A stretch of 32,252 nt of DNA, taken from assembly GCA_038251315.1 (NCBI GenBank), contig JBBSBK010000034.1, positions 1 to 32,252 of the forward strand, in the 5' to 3' direction. The stretch is from JBBKXP01 sp038251315 (lineage in GTDB: Bacteria > Pseudomonadota > Alphaproteobacteria > Rhodobacterales > Rhodobacteraceae). Under the pieces are notes generated by a model, which was not told the DNA's origin, did no database searches, and worked only from the letters and a program-made list of their open reading frames with translations. Position 1 is the first letter of the stretch. Every line of letters begins with the position of its first letter. Made by a program: the position numbers and the translations under genes. Shown piece after piece: positions 15,855 through 22,783 of this stretch.

Positions 15855-16982
15855 ATGGCTGAATTCTTATTCGATCTGCACGCGACAGACGGCAAGGCCC
15901 GCACCGGGGTGATCCACACACCCCGTGGCGAAATCCGCACGCCTGCCTTCATGCCCGTCGGCACTGCGGCGACGGTGAAGGCGATGCTGCCCGAAAGCGT
16001 GGCCGCCACGGGGGCTGACATCCTCTTGGGCAATACCTATCATCTGATGCTGCGCCCCACCGCCGAACGGATCGCCGCATTGGGGGGCCTGCACAAATTC
16101 ATGAACTGGGATCACCCGATCCTGACCGACAGCGGCGGTTTTCAGGTAATGAGCCTTGCGGGCTTGCGCAAGCTGACCGAAAAAGGCGTCACCTTCAAAA
16201 GCCATATCGACGGGTCGCGCCACGAACTGACACCGGAACGGTCGATGGAAATCCAGCGGCTGCTTGGATCCGACATCGTCATGGCTTTTGACGAATGTCC
16301 CGCCCTACCTGCCGACGACACGCGGATCGCTGAAAGCATGCGCCTGTCGATGCGCTGGGCGGGGCGGAGCCGGGACGCGTTTGGGGATCGCCCCGGCCAC
16401 GCCCTGTTCGGCATCCAGCAAGGCGGCCTGAACCCCGATCTGCGGGCCGAAAGTGCCGAAAAGCTGACGGCGATCGGCTTTGACGGCTACGCCGTTGGCG
16501 GGCTGGCCGTGGGCGAGGGACAGGCAGCCATGTTCGCCACGCTCGATACCGCGCCCGCCATGCTGCCCGCCGACAAGCCGCGCTATCTGATGGGTGTGGG
16601 CAAGCCTGACGATATCGTTGGGGCGGTCGCGCGCGGGATCGACATGATGGACTGCGTCCTGCCCACTCGGTCGGGGCGCACCGGACAGGCGTTCACAAGG
16701 GCCGGTGTGGTGAACATCAAGAACGCGCGGCACGTTGACGATCCGCGCCCGCTGGACGAAGAGTGCCGTTGCCCAGCCTGCCGGGGCTACTCACGCGCCT
16801 ACCTGCATCACGTGTTTCGCGCCCACGAGATGATCAGTGGGATGCTGCTGACATGGCACAACCTGACCTATTATCAGGATCTGATGGCGGGGATGCGGGG
16901 TGCGATTGCAGCGGGGTCGTTCAGCGCGTTTCAGGCCGACTTTCACGCGCAGCGGGCTATGGGGGATATCGACCTGCTTTAG
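15855..16982 (+). CDS. tgt: tRNA-guanine (queuine) transglycosylase
   Basis: This 375-residue enzyme exchanges guanine 34 for preQ1 in tRNAs with GUN anticodons, a step in queuosine synthesis. The two catalytic aspartates are visible: Asp92 in TDSGGFQ and Asp266 in MDCVLPTRSGR. The C-terminal zinc site is C-x-C-x2-C (CRCPAC) followed about 25 residues later by the histidine in TWHNL. Length and start MAEFLFDLHATDGKARTG are normal for alphaproteobacteria. The two tRNA-Asp(GTC) genes at 22551-22731 encode natural substrates of this pathway. No queC/D/E/F or queA gene is adjacent. Its 3' end overlaps the convergent gene at 16979 by four bases. Confidence 0.97.
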   Translation: MAEFLFDLHATDGKARTGVIHTPRGEIRTPAFMPVGTAATVKAMLPESVAATGADILLGNTYHLMLRPTAERIAALGGLHKFMNWDHPILTDSGGFQVMSLAGLRKLTEKGVTFKSHIDGSRHELTPERSMEIQRLLGSDIVMAFDECPALPADDTRIAESMRLSMRWAGRSRDAFGDRPGHALFGIQQGGLNPDLRAESAEKLTAIGFDGYAVGGLAVGEGQAAMFATLDTAPAMLPADKPRYLMGVGKPDDIVGAVARGIDMMDCVLPTRSGRTGQAFTRAGVVNIKNARHVDDPRPLDEECRCPACRGYSRAYLHHVFRAHEMISGMLLTWHNLTYYQDLMAGMRGAIAAGSFSAFQADFHAQRAMGDIDLL

Positions 16983-17779
16983 GCTTTGGCGTAAACCGGT
17001 GCGGCAGGCGACGCGCTGGCAAAACCCCAGTCGCGCCGCACCGACAGAGGTGTCGCGAAACCGGTCAGTTCATCGCCAAAGCGGTCGTCGAACCAGCGGG
17101 CAAGGGCGATGCGCGGGCGCAGGGCGTCATGCACGGTCCGGGTGCGGATCAGACAGCCGTCGTCGTCGTCCGACAGGGCTAGCGCGATGGTCATATCCTC
17201 GGCCCCTGACGGGTCGTCGCGTTCCAGCAGATAGCGACAGGACTGGTCGGGCAGGCAGTCGAGGAACGACATCGTCACTTCCGCCATCCCCTGTTCGGGA
17301 TCTGTGAACCGCAGATACAAAGTTTCGGGATCGTCGGGGTCGTGGTCGAAATCGACGAGTGTTCGGGTCCAATAATCGTCGGGATGGGCGGCACCGGGCA
17401 CCAAAGCCGCCCAGACGTTGGCACGGGGCCACGCGACCCACGATGTGCGCTGACTGATCAGGCACATCGACACGCCTGCGCGGTCCAGCCAACTGCCATA
17501 AAACCCAAGGTAGGCCAGCCCGGCAAATCCGGTCGCCAGAACCAGCAGCAGCGGCACGGGCAGCGGCAGGGGAGCCACGATCAAAAGGCCAACGGCCGCG
17601 GCCTCGGTCAGATTGCGCCAGCCGGGGGCAAACCGCAGCACGGCCAGCACCGCTGCGAGGGCCGCCAGCCCGCCAACTATGATAGCCGGATTGGCCCCGA
17701 CACCCGCCCACAGGGCTGACATGGTCGCGATCACGACAAATGTGATCCGGCGGCGTTGGTCGTGGATGCGCAGATGCAT
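16979..17779 (-). CDS. Conserved membrane protein of unknown function
   Basis: I do not recognise a characterised family for this 266-residue protein. The first 105 or so residues hold three or four hydrophobic segments (VVIATMSALWAGV, IIVGGLAALAAVLAV, AAVGLLIVAPLPLPVPLLL and a shorter one). The rest is a soluble, acidic domain with runs such as DFDHDPDDPE and LSDDDDG and a proline/alanine-rich end. There is no signal-peptide cleavage site, so the soluble part is probably cytoplasmic or anchored. A GAGGTGAC sequence directly before the ATG at 17779 supports the start, and the codon pattern looks like neighbouring genes. It converges on tgt with a four-base overlap and diverges from lon. No function is assigned. 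Confidence 0.75.
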   Translation of the reverse strand: MHLRIHDQRRRITFVVIATMSALWAGVGANPAIIVGGLAALAAVLAVLRFAPGWRNLTEAAAVGLLIVAPLPLPVPLLLVLATGFAGLAYLGFYGSWLDRAGVSMCLISQRTSWVAWPRANVWAALVPGAAHPDDYWTRTLVDFDHDPDDPETLYLRFTDPEQGMAEVTMSFLDCLPDQSCRYLLERDDPSGAEDMTIALALSDDDDGCLIRTRTVHDALRPRIALARWFDDRFGDELTGFATPLSVRRDWGFASASPAAPVYAKA

Positions 17780-17945
17780 GTCACCTCGGGGCGTGGGTAT
17801 CAGGATCGTTGGGCCGTCTTTACCAACCTTTAACCGTAATTTGCCCGCTGATTGCGGCCAGTGCAGGGCGCAACCGGGGCAAATTGCGCACCTTCCCGCT
17901 TGCCCGTGGTCACGCGACGGGGCAGACTACGCCGCACAGGTGATG

Positions 17946-17974
17946 CTTGAAATCGGGCGATCCACGCCCCATCT
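17946..17974 (+). promoter_or_regulatory. lon: Sigma32 (RpoH)-type heat-shock promoter of lon
   Basis: CTTGAAA (17946-17952), a 14-base spacer and CCCCATCT (17967-17974) match the classical heat-shock promoter (CTTGAA, N13-15, CCCCAT) at every core position. Transcription would start near 17982, leaving a leader of about 65 bases. lon is a known RpoH target in many proteobacteria, so site and gene agree. Confidence 0.8.
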
Positions 17975-18047
17975 CAAGCGTCTGATCGGAGACGTTGAAG
18001 GTCGCCACCAAGGGGCCGCACCGTCTGCCATAGATAAGGACAAGAGC

Positions 18048-20459
18048 ATGCAAGAACCACTGAGCCATTCCTATCCGGTGCTGCCGCTGCGCGACATCGT
18101 GGTTTTCCCCCATATGATCGTGCCGCTGTTCGTGGGCCGCGAAAAATCGGTTCGCGCCCTTGAAGAGGTCATGGCCGACGACAAGCAGATCCTGCTGTCG
18201 TCCCAGATCAATCCCGGCGAGGACGATCCGACCACCGACGGCATCTACAAGGCCGGCGTGCTGGCAAACGTCCTGCAACTGCTGAAACTGCCCGACGGCA
18301 CCGTCAAGGTGCTGGTCGAAGGCCGTGCGCGCGTGCAGATCACCGAATACCTGCCCAACGACAATTTCTTCGAGGCCCGTGCCGAATATCTGACCGAAAC
18401 GCCGGGCGATGCGCAGGACGTGCAGGCCTTGGTGCGGTCCGTGTCGGCCGAATTCGAACGCTATTCCAAAATCCGCAAGAACATCCCCGAAGAGGCGCTG
18501 GCGGCGGTATCTGAAGCCACCGAACCTGCCAAGCTGGCCGATCTGGTCGCCGGGCATTTGGGCATCGAGGTCAAGCAAAAGCAGGACCTGCTGGAAACCC
18601 TGTCAGTCGCCGAACGGCTGGAAAAGGTTTATGGCCAGATGCAGGGCGAAATGTCGGTCCTGCAGGTCGAGAAAAAGATCAAGACCCGCGTCAAGACCCA
18701 GATGGAGCGCACCCAGCGCGAATATTACCTGAACGAACAGATGAAGGCGATCCAGAAGGAACTGGGCGACGGCGAAGAAGGCGAAGGCGAAATCGCCGAG
18801 CTGGAAAAGCGGATCGCGGCCACCAAACTGTCGAAAGAGGCCCGCGACAAGGCCGACGCCGAGATGAAGAAGCTCAAGAACATGTCGCCCATGTCGGCCG
18901 AGGCGACGGTGGTGCGCAACTACCTCGACTGGATGCTGTCGATCCCGTGGGGCGTCAAATCGCGCACCAAAAAGGATCTGGGCAACGCCCAGAAGGTGCT
19001 GGACGGCGACCACTTTGGACTGGAAAAGGTCAAGGAACGGATCGTTGAATACCTTGCCGTGCAACAGCGCAGCGCCAAGCTGAAAGGCCCGATCATGTGT
19101 CTGGTCGGCCCTCCCGGCGTTGGTAAAACCAGCCTTGGCAAATCTGTGGCCAAAGCAACGGGGCGCGAATTCATCCGTATCAGCTTGGGCGGCGTGCGCG
19201 ACGAATCCGAAATCCGCGGCCACCGGCGGACCTATATCGGGTCGATGCCGGGCAAGATCATTCAGGCGCTGAAAAAGGCGAAAACGACCAACCCGCTGAT
19301 CCTGCTGGATGAGATTGACAAGATGGGTCAGGATTTCCGGGGCGATCCGGCGTCGGCGATGCTCGAGGTTCTGGACCCCGAACAGAACAACACGTTCATG
19401 GATCACTACCTCGAGGTCGAATACGACCTGTCCAACGTGATGTTCCTGACCACGGCCAACACCTACAATATGCCGGGACCGTTGCTGGACCGGATGGAGA
19501 TCATCCCGCTGTCGGGCTACACCGAGGACGAAAAGCGCGAGATCGCGCGCCAGCATCTGCTGCCCAAGGTACTGAAGAACCACGGCTTGCGGTCCAAGGA
19601 ATTCAGCATCGACGACGCGGCGCTGATGGCGATCATCCGCACCTACACCCGCGAGGCGGGGGTGCGGAACCTTGAACGCGAACTGGCCAAGCTTGCGCGC
19701 AAGGCAGTAACCCGGATCGTGCGCAAGGATGCGACGGCGATTGCGGTGACGCCTGCCAACCTCGAAGATTTCCTCGGGGTGCCGCGCCATCGTTACGGCC
19801 TGGCCGAACAAGAGGATCAGATCGGTGTCGTCACCGGGCTGGCGTGGACATCGGTGGGCGGCGAATTGCTGAGCATCGAGGCCCTGCGCCTGCCGGGCAA
19901 GGGCCGGATGAAAACCACTGGGAAACTTGGCGACGTGATGAAGGAAAGCATCGAGGCGGCTAGTTCGTATGTCCGCTCGATCAGTCCGTCGATCGGGGTC
20001 AAGCCGACCAAGTTCGACACCATCGACATCCACGTGCACGTCCCTGACGGGGCAACGCCGAAAGACGGGCCAAGTGCGGGCCTTGCGATGGTCACTTCCA
20101 TCGTCTCGGTGCTGACCCAGATTCCGGTGCGCAAGGATATCGCGATGACCGGCGAAGTCAGCTTGCGCGGCAACGCGATGCCGATCGGCGGCTTGAAGGA
20201 AAAGCTGCTGGCGGCCCTGCGTGGCGGGATCAAGACGGTGCTGATCCCGGCGGAAAACGAAAAAGACCTGCCGGAAATCCCCGACAACGTCAAAACCGGG
20301 CTGACGATCATTCCGGTGAGCCACGTGTCCGAGGTTCTGAAACTGGCGCTGGTCCGCCAACCTGACCCGATCGAATGGGATCAGGACGCCGAAGACGCCG
20401 CCGCCGCCGAACGTGCCCTGGCACGAACCGGCGACGTGGCGGGCGCAACGGCGCACTGA
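18048..20459 (+). CDS. lon: ATP-dependent protease Lon
   Basis: This 803-residue cytoplasmic protease degrades misfolded and specific regulatory proteins. It has the N-terminal substrate-binding LON domain (about 1-200), a coiled-coil helical region (about 205-305), the AAA+ module with Walker A GPPGVGKTS (Lys360) and Walker B LILLDEIDKMG, and a C-terminal serine protease domain. The catalytic dyad is Ser676 in DGPSAGLAM and Lys719 in GGLKEKLLA, spaced as in E. coli (Ser679/Lys722). An AAGGA six to seven bases upstream supports the ATG at 18048 within a longer open frame. A near-consensus sigma32 promoter precedes it and a hairpin terminator follows. The usual lon-HU gene order is interrupted by a small minus-strand gene. 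Confidence 0.98.
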   Translation: MQEPLSHSYPVLPLRDIVVFPHMIVPLFVGREKSVRALEEVMADDKQILLSSQINPGEDDPTTDGIYKAGVLANVLQLLKLPDGTVKVLVEGRARVQITEYLPNDNFFEARAEYLTETPGDAQDVQALVRSVSAEFERYSKIRKNIPEEALAAVSEATEPAKLADLVAGHLGIEVKQKQDLLETLSVAERLEKVYGQMQGEMSVLQVEKKIKTRVKTQMERTQREYYLNEQMKAIQKELGDGEEGEGEIAELEKRIAATKLSKEARDKADAEMKKLKNMSPMSAEATVVRNYLDWMLSIPWGVKSRTKKDLGNAQKVLDGDHFGLEKVKERIVEYLAVQQRSAKLKGPIMCLVGPPGVGKTSLGKSVAKATGREFIRISLGGVRDESEIRGHRRTYIGSMPGKIIQALKKAKTTNPLILLDEIDKMGQDFRGDPASAMLEVLDPEQNNTFMDHYLEVEYDLSNVMFLTTANTYNMPGPLLDRMEIIPLSGYTEDEKREIARQHLLPKVLKNHGLRSKEFSIDDAALMAIIRTYTREAGVRNLERELAKLARKAVTRIVRKDATAIAVTPANLEDFLGVPRHRYGLAEQEDQIGVVTGLAWTSVGGELLSIEALRLPGKGRMKTTGKLGDVMKESIEAASSYVRSISPSIGVKPTKFDTIDIHVHVPDGATPKDGPSAGLAMVTSIVSVLTQIPVRKDIAMTGEVSLRGNAMPIGGLKEKLLAALRGGIKTVLIPAENEKDLPEIPDNVKTGLTIIPVSHVSEVLKLALVRQPDPIEWDQDAEDAAAAERALARTGDVAGATAH

Positions 20460-20483
20460 CCCGGGGCCAACCCCGAAAGCAGT

Positions 20484-20513
20484 GAAAGGCGCGGCAGAAT
20501 TGCTGCGCCTTTC
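20484..20513 (+). terminator. Hairpin terminator downstream of lon
   Basis: GAAAGGCGCGGCA and TGCTGCGCCTTTC form a 13-bp stem (one G-U pair) with a four-base loop, 24 bases after the lon stop. The tail is only weakly T-rich. It lies between the convergent lon and S74-like genes and could stop transcription from both sides. Confidence 0.65.
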
Positions 20514-20538
20514 AAACTTCAGCCAGAATTTGACTGTA

Positions 20539-20979
20539 TCAGCTCACCCGGCGCATCTGCAGTCCAAGCATGTCGTAATTCACCGCCATCGTTCCGCCGA
20601 TACCGAGCCCAACCGCCGCGGGCGTGTGGGTCAGCACATCCTGCGCCATGACGCCCTCCCAGATAACCGAGTCACCGATGTAGCGGAAATGGTAGAGCGG
20701 CAGACCATTCGCGGCGGTGCCCACCCGGACGATGTCTGTCTTGAGCCTTGCGTCACTGGCCATGAACCCGGTTCCGTCACCGCCGCCGCTGCTGGATAAC
20801 GCTGCGGCCAGCACTGCAATCAGGATCAGGGGTACGATCACGCCGGAGCTGGAGGAAGCTTGCTTGGTCTCTTCTACGATCACGGCTGGTGCCATCTGGA
20901 TCGGCTCAGCCATGCCTCCTGCCAGCGATTGCGTGGCGAAAAGGGCAGCAGTGGATGTGGAAAGGATCAGGTTACGCAT
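20539..20979 (-). CDS. Small exported protein with S74-type intramolecular chaperone motif
   Basis: This 146-residue protein has a signal-like N-terminus (MRNLILSTSTAALFATQSLA, then GG), a short linker, and a hydrophobic segment at about residues 46-62 followed by a glycine/serine patch. Its last 70 residues begin SDARLKTDI (75-83) and continue YHFRYIGD and WEGVMAQDV. That is the hallmark of the peptidase S74/endosialidase chaperone domain found at the end of phage tail spikes, where the serine of SD-x-R-x-K is the self-cleavage point. Here the domain is short and not joined to any fiber. The GGGGGA before the ATG at 20979 supports the start. It lies between lon and the HU-like gene and diverges from the latter. 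It is likely a cell-envelope protein; whether it cleaves itself or helps assembly is unknown. Confidence 0.8.
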   Translation of the reverse strand: MRNLILSTSTAALFATQSLAGGMAEPIQMAPAVIVEETKQASSSSGVIVPLILIAVLAAALSSSGGGDGTGFMASDARLKTDIVRVGTAANGLPLYHFRYIGDSVIWEGVMAQDVLTHTPAAVGLGIGGTMAVNYDMLGLQMRRVS

Positions 20980-21036
20980 GGTTTCCCCCAAAAAGTCATT
21001 TAATGGATCAAAGTTTGTGCTTCGGTCCTCAACCTT

Positions 21037-21057
21037 GTCAACGATTTTGGCGTTGAC
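21037..21057. promoter_or_regulatory. Inverted repeat between divergent S74-like and HU-like genes
   Basis: GTCAAC-N9-GTTGAC is a perfect 6-bp inverted repeat that also contains TTGAC -35-like sequences on both strands, including a consensus TTGACA reading toward the S74-like gene. It may be two back-to-back -35 boxes or an operator. The matching -10 elements are poor. Confidence 0.3.
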
Positions 21058-21120
21058 GCCCATGACAACTGGCGAAAATGCCTGTATCGTTTCAAAAACC
21101 GAAACAAAACAGGGCAGATC

Positions 21121-21567
21121 ATGGCAGATCCGACATCCAAGACCCAGACCGCAAAACGTGGCCCCAAGGCACCCGGCGTGGGGCGTGCGCTGCTCATGGT
21201 TCCCAAGGCGGCGGTAGTCGTTGCCCCGACCGCCACCATCGTCGCCGGTGCCCAAGCGGTCGAAAGCGGACCGATGGTCAAGAAAAAGGATTTCATCGAC
21301 CGCGCGGTTGTCCGGTCCGGCGTCAAGAAAAAGGACGCCCGCCCGGCGGTCGAGGCGGCGCTGGCGGTGATGGCCGACGCATTGAAGGCGGGCGAGGAAC
21401 TGAACCTGCCGCCACTTGGCAAGGTCAAGGTGAACCGGGTCAAAAAGCTGAAAGATGCGACGATGCTGATCGTCAAGATCCGCATCCCGAACGAGGCAGG
21501 CAAATCGGCCAGCGCCGATATGGACGATGATGGCGATGCCGCCCCACTTGCAGCGACCGACGACTAG
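21121..21567 (+). CDS. HU family DNA-binding protein with N-terminal extension
   Basis: This 148-residue protein has an HU-type DNA-bending domain at about residues 52-125 (VKKKDFIDRAVVRSGVKKKD, then LGKVKVNRVKKL). Before it is a 50-residue basic and hydrophobic extension (AKRGPKAPG, VPKAAVVVAP), and after it a short acidic tail (DMDDDGDA). Ordinary HU proteins are about 90 residues, so the extension is distinctive, though long HU-like proteins are known in Rhodobacterales. It is a nucleoid-associated protein and should bind DNA without strict sequence specificity. It sits downstream of lon, as hupB does in E. coli, but a minus-strand gene intervenes. A tRNA-Val gene follows 18 bases after its stop. 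Confidence 0.88.
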   Translation: MADPTSKTQTAKRGPKAPGVGRALLMVPKAAVVVAPTATIVAGAQAVESGPMVKKKDFIDRAVVRSGVKKKDARPAVEAALAVMADALKAGEELNLPPLGKVKVNRVKKLKDATMLIVKIRIPNEAGKSASADMDDDGDAAPLAATDD

Positions 21568-21576
21568 GGCTAAACG
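21548..21576 (+). promoter_or_regulatory. Putative promoter of tRNA-Val(CAC)
   Basis: TTGCAG (21548-21553), 17 bases and TAAACG (21571-21576) lie over the end of the HU-like gene, with the -10 box starting 15 bases before the tRNA. The same arrangement and very similar boxes precede the second tRNA-Val gene, which strengthens the call. Confidence 0.4.
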
Positions 21577-21585
21577 GCGCGGGCC

Positions 21586-21660
21586 GGGTGATTAGCTCAG
21601 TGGTAGAGCGCTTCGTTCACATCGAAGATGTCAGGGGTTCAAATCCCTTATCACCCACCA
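21586..21660 (+). tRNA. tRNA-Val (anticodon CAC)
   Basis: A complete 75-base cloverleaf is present: acceptor arms GGGTGAT/ATCACCC, D-arm with AGCTCAGTGGTAGAGC, anticodon stem CTTCG/CGAAG with loop TTCACAT, and a T-arm with GGTTCAAATCC. The anticodon CAC is at 21618-21620 and reads GUG valine codons. The CCA end is encoded. Confidence 0.97.
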
Positions 21661-21670
21661 GAACTCATCG

Positions 21671-21697
21671 CACGCGCCCCTGACCGGGCGCGTGTTT
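21671..21697 (+). terminator. Rho-independent terminator after tRNA-Val(CAC)
   Basis: CACGCGCCC and GGGCGCGTG form a perfect 9-bp stem with a six-base loop, directly followed by TTTCGTTT. It begins ten bases after the tRNA CCA end. Confidence 0.8.
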
Positions 21698-21707
21698 CGT
21701 TTCAGGA

Positions 21708-22302
21708 TTGCGCCGCTTGGACCTGCCCGAAATATACCTGATCCGCCACGGTGAAACCGAATGGAACCGCGCCGGACGCTGGCAGGGCGATCTGGATTCG
21801 CCCCTGACCGAAACCGGTCGGACGCAGGCGGCTCGGATCGGCGCGGCACTCAAAAACGCTGGCGTCGGCCCTGAGACGCATCGCTTTTACACCAGCCCGA
21901 TGGGCCGTGCGCGCCGAACGGCCGCCCTGATCCTTGTCGCCTTGGGCCAGTCCGACGCTGCGATGACCGAAGACGCCCGACTGCGCGAAATCTCGGTCGG
22001 GGGGTCAACGGACATGATCCGCGCCGCGATCCGCGCCGTCACCGCTGCACGAGGACGCGCACTTCATGGACTATTACGCCGCCGCGCCTGGAGGCGAAAG
22101 TTTCGCCGCAATGCAGGCGAGGACGGCGGCATTTCTGGCAACGCTTGACTGACCTTCCGTGATCGTGATCCACGGCATCACCTTGCGGTTCCTGCGACTC
22201 GCGGGGCTGGGTCTGGGCAAGGCGGCGTTGGGCGATCCGCTGGGCGCGCAGGGAGCCATCCATCACATGGTCGGCAGGCAGCACCGTGAAATCATCGCCT
22301 GA
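21708..22302 (+). pseudogene. Decayed histidine phosphatase (phosphoglycerate mutase-like) gene
   Basis: The first 110 codons encode a histidine phosphatase N-terminus with the catalytic LIRHGETEWN motif and a YTSPMGRARRTA segment. The matching C-terminal half (HEDAHFMDYYAAAPGGES, later VIVIHGITLRFLRLAG) is in another frame from about 22048. A +1 shift near 22035-22047, best explained by loss of two C residues, breaks the gene. The second frame also has an in-frame TGA at 22150-22152 before the conserved IHG motif. The expected G-E-W after REISVG has become GGS. The frame-1 product would end at 22148. No ATG start or good ribosome binding site exists (TTG at 21708 or 21717). The second-frame end is the TGA at 22300-22302. 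Homopolymer sequencing errors could explain the shift but not the stop and the substitution. Confidence 0.8.
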
Positions 22303-22305
22303 CGC

Positions 22306-22334
22306 TTGCACACCAACGAATGCAGCGCTAAACC
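22306..22334 (+). promoter_or_regulatory. Putative promoter of tRNA-Val(TAC)
   Basis: TTGCAC (22306-22311), 17 bases and TAAACC (22329-22334) precede the tRNA by the same distance as in the tRNA-Val(CAC) promoter. The shared GCTAAAC-N-GCGC context suggests both genes descend from a duplication that included the promoter. Confidence 0.45.
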
Positions 22335-22343
22335 GCGCCCGTT

Positions 22344-22419
22344 GGGTCGTTAGCTCAGTTGGTAGAGCGTTTCGTTTACACCGAAAATGTCGGCGGTTCG
22401 AGCCCGTCACGACCCACCA
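22344..22419 (+). tRNA. tRNA-Val (anticodon TAC)
   Basis: A 76-base cloverleaf with acceptor arms GGGTCGT/ACGACCC, D-arm AGCTCAGTTGGTAGAGC, anticodon stem TTTCG/CGAAA with loop TTTACAC, and T-loop TTCGAGC. The anticodon TAC at 22377-22379 reads GUA and, when modified, other valine codons. The CCA end is encoded. It lies just after the phosphatase pseudogene. Confidence 0.97.
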
Positions 22420-22485
22420 TTGCCACCAGTCAGCTTGAACGCGATAATGCCCCGGCGGTCGACCAATTTTGCACCGCAACGGTGC

Positions 22486-22514
22486 TTGACTGGGGCAGGG
22501 CGGCCCCGTAGAAG
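22486..22514 (+). promoter_or_regulatory. Putative promoter of the tRNA-Asp pair
   Basis: TTGACT (22486-22491, within CTTGAC, the usual alphaproteobacterial -35) and TAGAAG (22509-22514) are 17 bases apart. Transcription would begin about 30 bases before the first tRNA-Asp and could cover both copies. Confidence 0.5.
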
Positions 22515-22550
22515 CCCCCTCACGTTCGGTGAAAACCGGGCGGCAGATGC

Positions 22551-22627
22551 GCGGTTGTAGCTCAGTTGGTTAGAGTACCGGCCTGTCACGCCGGGGGTCG
22601 CGGGTTCGAGCCCCGTCAACCGCGCCA
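22551..22627 (+). tRNA. tRNA-Asp (anticodon GTC), copy 1
   Basis: A 77-base cloverleaf with acceptor arms GCGGTTG/CAACCGC, anticodon stem CCGGC/GCCGG, loop CTGTCAC and T-loop TTCGAGC. The anticodon GTC is at 22585-22587; discriminator G and encoded CCA are present. As a GUN tRNA it is a substrate for the Tgt encoded at 15855. Confidence 0.97.
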
Positions 22628-22654
22628 TTTGCCCCCTTTTCCGATGCGTCACGC

Positions 22655-22731
22655 GCGGTTGTAGCTCAGTTGGTTAGAGTACCGGCCTGTCACGCCGGGG
22701 GTCGCGGGTTCGAGCCCCGTCAACCGCGCCA
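22655..22731 (+). tRNA. tRNA-Asp (anticodon GTC), copy 2
   Basis: This is identical base for base to copy 1 over all 77 positions, including the CCA end, with anticodon GTC at 22689-22691. Only 27 bases separate the copies, so they form a tandem duplication that is probably cotranscribed. Confidence 0.97.
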
Positions 22732-22783
22732 TTTTGACGAATTGGGTCTCAAGGCGACGTCCGCGTCAAGCCGGTCCGACAGC

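Noticed and set aside
18603..20456. A 617-codon open frame on the strand opposite lon
   Set aside because: It lies wholly inside lon, has low-complexity His/Arg/Gln-rich sequence typical of antisense frames in GC-rich DNA, and matches no family.
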